A DNA stretch of 64,000 bases. Source: Tenodera sinensis (lineage: Eukaryota > Arthropoda > Insecta > Mantodea > Mantidae). A program made the position numbers and the translations under genes. A model generated the notes under the pieces. That model was not told the origin of the DNA, did no database searches, and was given only the letters and a program-made list of their open reading frames with translations. How positions within the stretch are numbered: the first letter of the stretch is position 1; every line of letters starts with the position of its first letter. Positions 22,931-34,943 of the stretch are shown here, one piece after another. Location of the stretch: assembly GCA_030765045.1 (NCBI GenBank), contig CM060965.1, positions 59,793,787 through 59,857,786 of the forward strand. The letters are read 5' to 3'.

Positions 22931-25394
22931 CCCCCAGTCGCAACTGAGGTTGTGACACCAACACAAAAATGAAGTATTATCAATGAAGTGGTGAATCCAA
23001 AGTGAGTTAAGTACTTATGTGTTATACAAATATTAACTGTTACTAACTGTTGCCGTGCCAAATAATGATATGAACTTAACTGTATCAGGCAACCAATTGC
23101 ATGACTCACAAGTTATTATTCAAAATTTTGCCTATGTGCTATAAATATGTTAAAATATGGCTAGTGCAGGTTAAAGCACAGTTTTCTACCACTGGTATTA
23201 CAAATGAGCTCACCAAGTTCAATTACTCTGTTGACTCACTTGAATCTAATATCACAAAACTGCTAATTCTTAATGAATCCTCTCTCCAATACACCACTAA
23301 TGCATTTGAAGGCCTACTTAGTAGCAGAATTTGAGGAATCTGAAGGACATAAGGTAACAAAACTTCTGACAGAGGTTGAACTGTGGGTTAAGAAACCAAG
23401 CCAGCTTTTGAGAAAAATGTGCGCTCTCTCAGGAATCTAAAATAAGGATAACTTTTTAACTTTTTGGACATATGAGGCCCTTAGAATAGCATAGGCATAA
23501 GCGCCAAAGTACAATATTTTTTATTTTTCTTGCAACATGTACTATGAAGCCTACTTTTTAATGCCTGTTAAAAGGGAATGGTTGATGTGCCCTGGATATG
23601 AACAAATTCTCCTTTTGAATACAGCATTGCGTTAGACCTAACGTGCTCCAGCTGAATTTCAAGAATAGCAAAGGTGTATCAATCAACCTGCCAGCCGGAG
23701 CCAGTTGCTCTTTAACAGAATGTAGCAATAAATGCTTAACAGAGGGTGTGGTTCATTTTCAGGCCTTTACCCCTCATAAATGGTTATTCCTTAACCTTTT
23801 AACAATTCTTACGATTTTGTAAACAGTTTTTGCCTGGATGTACTCCTAACTGTATGGGGTATTTCTTTAGTTTAGTCTGTTGCTTTTAAAGAAAGCTGTA
23901 ACGTATTTTAATGGCTTGCAGCTCTCGGATTAAGTTTTGTTTAATTACTACATAAGAAAAGGAATGAATGATATGGGATCAAATAAATCTCTAAAAAGCT
24001 AAAACAGTGCACACTAATACTCATTGTTATACCAATTAATACTAATCATAGGAATCAGTGACAGTTATAACAATAAAAATAACTACCTAATAACAACATT
24101 TATTTATCAATGCTAGCAAGGTAGTATCATGTCACCAATGTGCCAGAATTTTGCTTTGCAGGAATTCTCTTAAATATCAGCAAATCTAGTTGTATGAGGT
24201 GTTGCACTTAAGAACACTTTATAGCAAACTTGGGAACAGAAAGTTACTATTTAACCAACCCTAAACACCTGAGGTGATAGGCTATGGATATTAAACATAC
24301 TTTTTCAGTAAAATAAGGTAAACTACATATCTCTGTAATCACTGTGGGCTGAGGAGTTTATTTCTCAAGTCTTGGAGAGTTAAAACTAACAGAGTAAAAT
24401 GTTTATCAATATTGTATCTATTTAGGATTAGGAATTCTATTCAAAGCATTCTATTAATTAGTTTTCACTTTAGAACTTGGTAGAAATTGGTAACAAGTCA
24501 CATTTATTTTCGGCAGGAACTCAAAATATATAGGGGTATTCCAGGAAATAGGAATTAGATTGTAAAACATTATTGTTACTTGAAATTATAGCTTAATGAA
24601 TCATGGTTCAAATATTAACTGTGCACTGAATTCTTTGAATCTAATGACTGCCTTTAGCTTATATACAGTCAGATATAGGACAGTTACCAGACAGAATCGT
24701 GTTATTGTTTGCTAAATATGAAAGTATGCATGTAATGTACATTTATAATGTAAGCATTTACACTGGGGATTGACTCCTCTTTAGCCATTCAAGAAGGCCA
24801 TATACAGTTATTGTCTTTGTGTACTTTCAGTCTTTGTTTCTTATTGTTAGGCATAAATAAGTCACCTTCTTTGGAAATTGGTAACTACATTAACCATGGG
24901 TTTCAGCAAGTAATGGATTTTAAAAATGTGGCACATGTGAAAATGTTAAAATTCAAGAGATGAATGGAAATAAAACATTCCAGTATGCTAAATGTAATTA
25001 AAAAAGACAAAGTTTTAAAAAATACTACATGTGCTGATAGAAAATTTTAGGAAATATTTAACACCTTAGTATCCTACAACATATTTCCATAAAATGCAAG
25101 CTGAAGTCTAACTATGGCACATTTTCTCCTGAAACTAGTCATTCCCTATGTACACTGTAAAGATTCCAACAAAATTTACAAAGGGAAAACAAAACAAAGT
25201 CTATAAACCAGATATAATGAGCATTTGAGAAATATAAAACTGAAACAAGTAGAGAAATCTGCAATAACCTCGCACTTTTGGAACATTGATCACATCCAAA
25301 ATAGTATTAGTATGGATTATGGGCATTTTACCAATGATAAAATTAACAGCTTGAATCAGTCTATAACATATACACAATACTAACTCATATCAGA
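22931..25394. other. Intron DNA, nothing recognised
   Basis: About 2.5 kb of AT-rich sequence; no element or exon recognised on either strand. Confidence 0.4.
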
Positions 25395-25887
25395 AATAGA
25401 ACCCTGGCTTAACAGGACCCGTGGCCAAATTGGATATTATCTTACCCAATTCCTGACTGGACATGGAAGATTTAATGCTTACTTGTTCAAAATGAACTTG
25501 GTACTAAGCGAAGAATGTGTGTACTGCGGAAAAAAGACACACCAGAACATATGATTCTTTCTTGCAAAAACTGGGACTACCATAGGCAAAAATATGTTCA
25601 ACAAACTGGGCTAAATCTCACTGCAAGAAACATTATACCACAAATGTTAGAAAGTGACAAAAAATGAAACCTGATTGTGGATATGATAACAAGCATCCTC
25701 AAAGAAAAGGAAGAGGACGACACAAGGGGTTAAACACTGATGCCACATTTACGATGTAATGCTGAAAGGCGGTTTCCGTAATGTGAGCAGGATAGATAGG
25801 GGTTTTTAGTTGGTCAAACCCAACTCATCACAAGAGTGGCGTCTTTTGAAGATTTTCCCCTATCGTTAAAAAAAAAAAAAAAAAAAA
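25395..25887 (+). mobile_element. 5'-truncated LINE end with poly(A)
   Basis: The plus strand reads LTGHGRFNAYLFKMNLVLSE, then ECVYCGKKDTPEHMILSCKN with a Cys-x2-Cys...His...Cys cluster, the C-terminal Cys-rich end of R1/LOA/I-type LINE proteins (the family phrase is FLTGHG..F..YL). An opal/frameshift interrupts near 25530 and a stop follows near 25660. A short 3' UTR containing GTTGGTCAAACCCAACTC leads to a 20-nt A run at 25868-25887. The long clean A tail suggests a fairly recent insertion; it is antisense to otopetrin. Confidence 0.82.
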
Positions 25888-27555
25888 CTTAATAGTCACA
25901 AAGGACATATTGAGTAAGTGGTGTATGTAAATACACATTGACTCTAACTTTTAATTTTATTAGTATTACTGTATCAAAGCCTTAAAACAGCCCAGAGAAT
26001 TAAGATTTTGGGAGATTTTTATAATGAAGACTAACCACCAGATAATGAACTTTGAATTTCCCAAGGAGAAAGATCTGATTAGAAGATGTTTCAATCATCA
26101 CTAGAGGAGAGCTCAACATCAGCAAGGACAAATGGTAATAAGGATCTAGCTAAGAATAGGGGTAGCAACCCAAAAAAAGCATATTATTAGGTATGTGATT
26201 CTTAGTGAAGTTTTGGTACTTATGTAAAACTTTACTCATTTTTTCAATTATTTGCTGTATAAGAGATCCTTATATTAATATGATGGATACAGTTGTATCT
26301 ACTTAACTGAAAGAAGAAGAATATGAAGAAGAAGGCGAAGAGGAGGTAGAAGAAGAAGAACAAGAAGAAGCAGAAGAAGAAGAAGAAGAGGAAGAAGAAG
26401 ATACTGTTGATTCCTAATTATGAAAATTTCTGTCTTAGCTCTTAAATAATGACATGAATTTGAACAGGGTTGCAGAAAACTGAGTAAATTTTTACAGTAT
26501 TTCTTTAAATTGTCAAAAAATATATACTGTGTAGTTGCTTCATATATGTATTCTTCTAACTCAAGAGTTTCAAGTCAAAACTACATTATGATTATAATTT
26601 GGTGTGAAGTAAAGGAAAATTTACCTAGGCGATTATCAAGAAATATTAAGATTGATGGATATTATGCCTTTTTGTTACAATGACATACATCTCCCATAAT
26701 TACTGGGTTTCTCTTGAATGACATGACTGTCAGCCTGTCACTCTCATTGGCCTGCTATATTAGTCCATTCATGCAGTATCAGCACCCTGGTCCACCATTT
26801 CCACCCTAGTTAATGCTAATGAACCAAAATGATATGACATGCTTACCTTTCTTTATTATAGACGATTGAAATGATATTTCTCTGCATCTATAACAGACTG
26901 GCACCTGTTGAACTCATTACTTAACAAATGATAATTTACGCAGCTGAAATAGTCAAAAACACATGCCGAAGAATGTCTTCTAATCCATTGAATGTGTGCA
27001 GTTTGTTGCATAAACTATGTCTTCCAGCATATCCACAGATTATTGGGTTTTCTCAGAACACAAGTATCTATTTTTCTGTGTTTTTATGTGACCTGATAGA
27101 TGTAGTCAAATTTTATCAGAACAGTGCAGTGAAGCTTCTTCAAAAAAATATAGCAGGATCAACATACAATCAACACACAGATTGCAGAAGCCATTTAAAA
27201 ACATGAAGTCTTACAAGATATCCACATGTGTCAAGTCTTTGTACCACTGTTACTTTACATAGCCTTAGTTTTAGTATTCAAACAGCTGTATGGGTAGTTG
27301 AAATTATAACTCCAGTTTTATGTGCTTATTGTGGCACTGATTTTCTTGGACTTCTGTCCATGACAGACTCTACCTCATATAATTTTTCCTCTTGTAGAAC
27401 TCTTGAGTGTATATGTTTCTTTTTGTCCAATAAGAAGGAACATAGACAAACTGTTTGAATTTTTCTGATAATCTATGAATTACAGATTTGTTAGGAATGG
27501 TGAAACCATAAATATAAATTGAAGCTGGCAGTCACATATGACTCCTTTTGAATTT
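25888..27555. other. Intron DNA with a (GAA)n tract
   Basis: An imperfect GAA/GAG trinucleotide tract runs from about 26309 to 26401, a polypurine run of roughly 90 bp. Otherwise AT-rich sequence without a recognised element. Confidence 0.6.
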
Positions 27556-27660
27556 ACCTTAATGAGCACAAAGTGTTCTGTACAATACACCTTAACAAAC
27601 ACAAAGTGTTCTGTAGGATACACCTTAATGAACACAAAGTGTTCTATAGCATACACCATG
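27556..27660. repeat. 33-bp minisatellite, three units
   Basis: Units start near 27556, 27589 and 27622 with period exactly 33 bp. Each contains CACAAAGTGTTCT, itself partly palindromic (ACACAAAGTGT). Because 33 is divisible by 3, both strands stay open across the array and give an 11-residue periodic translation. I regard this as non-coding. Confidence 0.8.
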
Positions 27661-29648
27661 ATAAAAGGAAACACAATCAACATGCAGTTTCACCTAGAAC
27701 TATTCCCACTACACACCATGCTAAACACTGAACTTCAACCCTTTATAGGCTCATGAGTTAGATCTCTGTAGACAAGACATTCAACCCAATACCTGCTACA
27801 AGTCAGATCCAGTGGCTGCCATTATATAATTCAAGATAAAATCAGTACCTACTTCTTATAACCAGTTAATTATCCCTGGTTCTCATGAAGCCTAACACCA
27901 AGGTGCTGTAGAGCTAAATAGCTAGGATTGTACAGTTTTTCTCTGATAATATAATAAATGTAGCTGTAATGCAAAAGCATAGAGTATGTAATGATATTAC
28001 ACATGTACATTAGTTTGTATTATATGAATTATCTGCTTCACTTTTAAAACATTTACCTGGAGAAAGCACAGCTTGAATATAAAAGCCTATATCTATTCAG
28101 TGGAATCCCAATAACTCAACCTAATGTGGACTGAGAGGCTGTAGAGTCTAGTTTTGCAGAATAAGGAGTCTGTTATTCACAACTCATAACATAATACTGC
28201 AGATTATATAAGTACATATTCTACCACAATATAGAAAACAAAAGTATAACATATTCTAAAATTTATTATGTATTAATATGTTTCCCTTTGTCCAATCTCT
28301 TTAACACATCCAATTAATTTCCATTGTCATATTAACTTGTCTTTTCTTGTTGTTTGACTTCTTCACTGGCACAAACACAACACTGACAATAAGCCTGAAA
28401 TCTTGGAAGTTGAATTGTAAGCAGAAATACATAAGTGACAATTAGCTTACCGCGTACAGGGGTATTTTTAGATGTGGTGAATGACCTTGCTAGGGTCTGC
28501 ATGAGTGACATCATGGAAATTTATGATGGCTGTAACATTTTTGTTTCCTTTGTTGAAATAAACAAGACATTGCTGATAATGTGAGCAAGCACTGTACCTA
28601 ATCACACATGGTCTGTGATGTTTATGTACCACACTGAAGTTAGAAAGACAACCTGACACCCCTATGGCCTTATAAATAAAGTGAACCCAATCATAAACCA
28701 CTGTGCGATTTGTCTTATCTAAAAAATACCTTTGTATTGGGCAAAACAATAAACCTTTAAACCTTCTTAACAAGTGTTTGTGCCATGTATCCACATTATT
28801 ACTGGCAAGGTTTTGGTTTCTGAAAATGGCACAGCCGCTTATGTTCTGACTACAAATCAAAGGTCAATACACAGTCAGCTCTTTCGTCACTGTGAGGGAT
28901 ATGGGAGATTACAAGATGGCAAAAAATCGTTGGCAGGAAAAAGAGTCTGGGATATAGTGAGGACAAATGAAGAGGTGGTACTAGAAGAGATGACCAGGGT
29001 CATTTCTATTACAGTTATGGAGGAATATTGACAACTCCAAGGAATAAGAGAAGTAGGAGAAATAAGAATTGAACCTGAAGAAACAATACCTCGAAGATCA
29101 AACAGAACCATCCATACTTCGACAGTGAGAGAAGTGAGATCGTTAGAAGGCAGACAAGAAATGAAACCACAAGAAGAACATGGAACATCTATAGTGAACA
29201 TGAGAAGAGAATACTGGACTTCAATGGAAAGATTAGATGCAGTAAGAAAGGCAAGGCTTGGTTTGATTTCAAGAATCACTATAGTTTGATGTTAAATGAA
29301 CAATAATCATCTAGACTTAATTCTTTGTTTTGTTTAATTGTTTTCCTAATCTAGTAGTTATTTGATCTGCAAATGTACTCACATAAATAAAATTGAAAAT
29401 TAATTGAATAAAAATAAAATTGCTGGATACTATGTCTTGGTGTAGACTCTAGATGCCAGAACTATAGATATGCAGATTTTAGCTTTATTTATTTTTATTT
29501 ATTTTTTTAAATTCTTTTTTTTTCTTTTTTTTGTGAGGGAGAATGTGGTATGTTGTATACCTACACTAATTAAAATTTACCTATGCCATTTATACTGAGA
29601 AATTTTGAAATACCAGAGAAGATTATAAGGATTGTACAGAAAATGCAT
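27661..29648. other. Intron DNA, nothing firm recognised
   Basis: AT-rich sequence. From about 28880 to 29280 there is a purine-rich, stop-poor stretch (open on the minus strand 29279-28887 and on plus in 28774-29031), which may be a decayed coding part of a mobile element; I cannot assign a family. Confidence 0.4.
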
Positions 29649-30178
29649 TGTTACGCTGAGCCCAGATGTGGCTGGTAAGAAATGCCGATCTCTGCCCAAT
29701 ATGGGCTGGAGGCATTTACGTGCCCGAAAAACCCAGCTGCCAGTGTGTCAATAGAGCCTCTGGAAACAATAGCTACTGTGTAATAGTTCAGTGTCTGGAC
29801 TGTTCTCTCACAGCCACTCTCGATCATTCTACTACCACATTTCCATTGTCTAAAGAACTATATAAGGGACCTGCTCATGCCTGGAAGGACCAAGAAGCAG
29901 AGTGGGAGTTGTTCCAGCCGTTCTTGTAGTGAAGTGTTGAAGTGAGTTCAAACGTTTATGAAGCGTTCCGTTCAGTGGACAGTGCCTGTGAATCGTGCTG
30001 AGTAGCCATTCAGTGCGACTTGTACCCTGACAGTTTTTATTTCTGATTCAATTCAACAGTTATTCTGTTGTTCTGAGTTTGTACAAAAGTGGTATAAGTG
30101 TAATGTTAGTACTACACTAACTGACTAGAAGACATTAAAGTGTGATTAGCAGTAACTGGTGTTTTCTCATTTGTTACA
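29649..30178 (+). mobile_element. Probable solo LTR
   Basis: The block opens TGTTACGCTGAGCCC and closes TTTGTTACA, giving TG...CA ends with a short inverted repeat (TGTTAC / GTTACA). It is GC-richer than its surroundings and holds a TATA box (ACTATATAAGGGACC) near 29860, followed by an initiator-like region with CAGT. This is the standard layout of a gypsy or BEL-type insect LTR of about 530 bp. The flanks GCAT and GTAT differ by one base, so the target duplication is not secure. A related start, TGTTACGCGCTGAG, occurs at 55002. Confidence 0.5.
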
Positions 30179-30224
30179 GTATAATAACTTCTCATGCCAG
30201 GTGGAATGTAATGTAAAATTATCA

Positions 30225-31140
30225 GAACAAACTTTTCCAAATTAATAATGGTGTTAAACAAGGATGTATATTGTCATTAATCCTGTTTTTAATGGTTTTA
30301 GATTATATGATGAAGAAAACTATCAATAGAAAAAGAGGAATACAATGGGGATTGTATGATAGATTGGAAAACTTAGATTTTATTGATGATATATGTATAA
30401 TGGCACAAAGCTTCAAAGACATTGAAATTAAACTACAAGACTTAAAAATCGAAGCCAAGATATTGGCATGAAAATAATTGTTGCCAAAACTAAAGAAATG
30501 AGAATAAATTAAAAAAGCTACAAATAGATTATATATAGATAGGCATGAAATAGAAAGAATTGAATATTTTAATTATTTGGAATGTATAGTATCCCAGAAT
30601 GGTAGAGCAGATCAAGACATAGCTAACAAAATAAACAAAGCGAAAAATGCCTTTTATCAACTGAGAACAATATGAAACTCACAAAATACACATAGAAATG
30701 CTAAAATTAGAATATTTAAATAAAATGTAGTATCTGTATTGCTATACAGTTGTGAAACATGGAGAATGACACAAGAAACAAATAAAAACTGCAAACTTTT
30801 GTTAATTGGTGCCTACAATACATACTAAGAATCTGGTGGCCGAAAATCATCAGCAATAGTGTACTTTGGGAAATTACAATTAAATACCAATTGATACAAA
30901 AATAAAGAAATGAAAATGGACATGGATTGGACATACACTGGTATTGGAATAGAACCCATGGGAAGAAAGGAGAATTGGAAGACTGAGTAACTTGGAAGAG
31001 GGCAGTAAAAGCGGAATTAAAATTAATAAGTCATGGAAAGAGATGCAAATTTGTCAAGGAATAGAACTCGATGGTGAAGAATTGTTATGGTACTAAGTTC
31101 CACCTGGGAATTAAAGCAATTGATTGATTGATTTATGCTG
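30225..31140 (+). mobile_element. LINE fragment: RT core to C-terminus
   Basis: The plus strand reads GVKQGC then LSLILFLMVLDYMMKKT, RKRGIQWGLYDRLENLDFID and DICIMAQSF. That is the RT block with the FIDD form of the usual FADD catalytic box. It continues after breaks as ERIEYFNYLECIVSQNGRAD, LLYSCETWRMT and finally SWKEMQICQGIELDGEELLW, the standard end of the endonuclease-RT LINE proteins of insects (RTE-like or related). Several stops and frameshifts are present, and an ATTGATTGATTG tail is near 31115. A dead, 5'-truncated copy. Confidence 0.85.
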
Positions 31141-31669
31141 CATAGTAAATTACAGAAATTATTACAGTGAAGTTTAATGATACAAAATAAAAAAATTATA
31201 ATAAAAAAAGTCATTGAGTTACATGGACTGTCGAGTTATTGAGAATTGAATTGTCGGGATTCTACTGTATTTTGTTATACATTTCACAGTTTGTTTAGGT
31301 GCATTAGGTAGAACACAAATTAAAGAATATGTTGATATGTTGTTCGTTTTGCATTAAATAGTATCTAATAATGCACACCACCAAATACTAGAGACGGCTA
31401 TTGGCTTTCAACTTGTACAGAATGAGTCCCATCACCCTCTTTGTAGCCAGTGTTTCAAAGTTTGTCACATATTTATCTGCTTTAGTCAAGAAATACATGG
31501 TTGGATTTTTTAATAGTGACAACAATGCTGTGAAGTGGAGCCAGACAATATAATTTATACCAGAGGTAGATTAGATGGTCACCCTCCCTCAGAGCAAGTG
31601 AACTATCCCCTCTACTCTATGCACATATGTAGCAACAACAGCAATTATACAATTTTGAACAACTAGTTG
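31141..31669. other. Intron DNA, nothing recognised
   Basis: AT-rich sequence between a LINE end and a mariner relic. It may include the decayed 5' terminus of the latter. Confidence 0.4.
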
Positions 31670-32690
31670 TGTAGTACAGCTGCAATCGTTTCAAAGCAAG
31701 ATCAGAGGAGCTGGTTGAAAATTGAATGCAAATAACTTACCACATGGTAGCTAAGAGGGTCAAAACCTAAGAAGGATGTCAAAATGTGACAGGCATGCCT
31801 TGTTCTGGTCATCCTGCAGTAATGGAAGATGTGCAGAACATGAACACATTAGTGCTGGCAGATCAGAATGCCATGATTCATGAATTGGCCAATGATGCTG
31901 AATTTGTATCTGACTGTACTTGACTGTACTTAAATCCCTGAAGATGAGTTGAGAATGCAGAAAATTACCTCAAGAAGGGTTTCATATGATTTAACCAAAA
32001 ATAAAAAATGGCTGCAATATGACACAGCTTATACACACCTGTAGTGTGGATCATTAACATTGACCATACCTAGGCCAGAGATTATGAACCACAGCTGAAA
32101 TTCCAATCAGATGAGGGATGTCACCCTGAAAAGTAACAGTTTGACAGACCACAACCAATGTAATGCTATACTGAACATTACCTATGGCTGGAATGTCATT
32201 ATCATAAAGCATACTGTTCCCCAAAGGTGTACCATTACTGCTAATATTGTAATGTACTACTGTACATCTTTGCAAAATAATCTACAAGCAGCTCTAAGAG
32301 GAGAATGATGGGACTTCCTGAATAACCCACACATAATTTTGCATGACAATGCAAGGGCACATGCAGCAGTGGCTGTGACTGATTTGTTTAATCGTTGGGG
32401 CTGGGAAGTGTTTTACCATCCCCCTTACTCTCCAGACTAAGCTCCTGCAACCACAATCTTTTCCTTAAAATGACAGAACCACTTTGTGGGACCCAGTTTC
32501 GCAGAGTTAATGATGTTCTCCAGGCAACTGACTGCTCCCTTCACAACATCCAGAGATTAGGCTGTGCCAACAGCATCCAAGGGGTTTCAAATTGGTAGAA
32601 ATGTGTGATAAACAATGGGGGTGATTACATCATAGGCTCCCAAAGCTTAAAACAATATGTATGTCTAAATAAAAAAATAGTTGCCACTAT
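31670..32690 (+). mobile_element. Mariner-like relic, second lineage
   Basis: Reading through stops, the plus strand gives ARDYEPQLKFQSDE (about 32070), then LHDNARAHAAVAVTDLFNRW (about 32340), GWEVFYHPPYSPD, and a C-terminal part GTQFRRVNDVLQATDCSLHN then NGGDYIIG. This is a mariner-type DDE protein of a different lineage from the copy at 9993, which has KKAKMLKPADKVMASVF-type sequence. Frame changes are frequent. The terminal repeats could not be placed. Confidence 0.8.
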
Positions 32691-33762
32691 TAAAAAATCA
32701 AACCATGTGTGTAGGCAACACAAGATGAACCCTTTCTTTCTTTTTCAAAAGAACCTGAAAAGCTGAGAAAATGTAATACTGTCATATGTTTGTCAAGTTC
32801 TTGTAATGCTAGAACCAAAACCAGTGAGATGGAAACTCAATTGTTTAACATACCAGCTAATTGATTTATCTGCCAGGTTACAGAGATGAACAAATACTAA
32901 GCCACTATATTTTTATGCATCAGCTGCTAAATATTTAAAAATGAGTGATATGTGGCTACTTTTTTAAAGACAAATGTAATTTTTATAACACTATGTCTCT
33001 GAGCAAATACAAGATACGGAATGCAAAATAAAACCTAGGATTTAATACATTATTTATGCACATTTTTCAATGCATGAACTTTCTGTTAATTTTTTATTCT
33101 ATACACAATTTTGAATATTGGTACTCTGAAACTAAATGAAGTGTCAAAAGCTGTGCATTTATTAATTAGGGTGATAAGCAGACAGAGTACGAAGATATTT
33201 GACAATATGCTACATCAATGTTGGACACTGGTGACATGCTTGAAATGGAAATAAAAGACTAAACAAGGGATGTGTCTATTATCTTTGACCAATTATAATA
33301 TCTTTACAAAAGGACTTAACACAGTTATTACTTTTAGTTCTATTTTATACAAGAAATAAATAATTACATATTACAAAATGTGTACCACACAACACATGAA
33401 ACACTCCTATCTACATTTAATATACATAAGCATTAATTTTAGAAGTACCTGCAGATTTCATTTCTGTAGGATGATGCAACTCTTCTTTGTTGCGTTTGTA
33501 TAACAAGGTGAAAGGAACAATGGTAATTTTTTCTGCAGACATATTTTTTATTCCATTAATGGGTATATGAAAAGTCCTGCATGACATACCAGGTGAATCA
33601 CTGCCCTTATGTTTTTCTGAGTTTACGAGGATGTATCTTAGGTCCATCTACATTGTTCACTGACAGTAAATTTAATATTTACAGGTGGATAAAGTTTCAT
33701 GCTAAGTGAAAAAGTAGCTTAAGAGACATAAGTTGGTCTAGATTGAATTTCATCTCATAAAC
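32691..33762. other. Intron DNA with one unassigned open frame
   Basis: AT-rich. On the minus strand a 76-codon frame at 33647-33417 reads MDLRYILVNSEKHKGSDSPG and later CRTFHIPINGIKNMSAEKIT. Its composition looks more protein-like than the neighbouring frames, but I recognise no domain and see no splice context matching the otopetrin gene. Confidence 0.4.
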
Positions 33763-33935
33763 ATGAGGGGGTACCCAAAAATAAACAGAACCGAACTGTT
33801 GTGCACACATAATTTGTAGTTACGAGTTTTACTGCTAGGTGGTGCTAGTTTGGGGTCTCCCACATCCATTAGTAAGCTGGTGTCAGTCTGAGTTAAGTGG
33901 TTTGTTTGTGCTGCTTTGTTGTTTGCATTCCTGTT

Positions 33936-34740
33936 TGATACCGAAATTTAGATTTCCGATCGAATGGGCTTTTGAAAAAGATACGTTTTAATTTAATTGC
34001 CGGATCTGAGATTTGCGATAAATATTGAGTAATAACATAAATAGATAATAGAGTAGCAAGTGTTGTAAGGTGAGCAAGATATGAGTAAATGATAGTCGTT
34101 AAATTTGTAGTATAAACGCATTATTGGTTTGAAATTAACGAGTCATGACGTCATACCACATAGTTTAAAATACACGTTCGAAAGTCAGTTCTACCAACCT
34201 TAAAAGTCGCGCGATATATTTAATAAAATATAAAGTAAACATCGTTTAATCCTAAAAAGGTAATTATATATTCAAAATTCATAAAAGAACATGTTATAAT
34301 AGAAAGGGACATTTCTAAATTGCGGGAAAAGAAAATAACATTTTGGATACGAGGCTTTCTTGGATGACGTCATGACATTCAAATTGGAAGCGAACGGTCT
34401 TCTTGGCGTGGGTAAGAGAGAAGCGTCTAGTCAGTACTCAACCAGAGAACAGTACGGGAGTTCGTGCAGTTCGTGCTGCGCAGATGTGATTGCGATGCTT
34501 CTACAGATACACATATAGAATCGGCATATCTCCCGAAAATATTTAATATAAAATAAATTGATGTGCAAAGTTGTTCTTGGGTTGTCCTTTACACTCACGC
34601 AAACCCGAGATAAAGAGATAAAGCTCAGCTAGCCGGAGACAACACACCAAACCACATCAACGTGACCAACAACATCACGTCACCAACGACTTCAGCTTCA
34701 AATGGCGAGGTAATAACTAGGAAGCAATATTACAGCTTCA
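33936..34740 (+). repeat. 5' LTR of gypsy element
   Basis: 805 bp, TG...CA ends. It contains two perfect CRE palindromes TGACGTCA (34146-34153 and 34365-34372) and an arthropod-type initiator TCAGTACTC near 34430, the likely U3/R border. AATAAA lies near 34553 (within ATAAAATAAATTGATG) as a possible polyadenylation signal. No standard TATA box is obvious next to the initiator. Confidence 0.95.
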
Positions 34741-34742
34741 AA

Positions 34743-34762
34743 TTGGCTTCCCAACGTGTGGC
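34743..34762 (+). promoter_or_regulatory. Primer-binding site, tRNA-Lys-like
   Basis: Two to three bases after the LTR comes TTGGCTTCCCAACGTGTGGC followed by TTCGAA. From memory the complement of a tRNA-Lys(CTT) 3' end is TGGCGCCCAACGTGGGGC; the match is good, with about three differences. The exact tRNA should be checked against the host's own set. Confidence 0.65.
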
Positions 34763-34943
34763 TTCGAAAGAATGGACCAAACCCCAAGACGACCGAGCCA
34801 GCATCGAACCAGCAGACAAGAAGGTGCCCAGCGCGTCAACATCTGTGAAACGTGTAGTGAACAAGTTTAAGTGCAGTTAAAGTGAAATAGTGAAAATATT
34901 GAAAATTTTGGTGAGTAGAAAAACACATGTAAATAGCTTAGAA

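Noticed and set aside
27480..27756. A periodic 11-residue repeat protein (TKCSVQYTLTN-like)
   Set aside because: A 33-bp minisatellite gives periodic frames on both strands; there is no start context or flanking coding sequence.
34662..34880. A 72-codon frame across the 5' LTR end and leader
   Set aside because: It spans the LTR border and primer site and has no motif; it is leader sequence open by chance.
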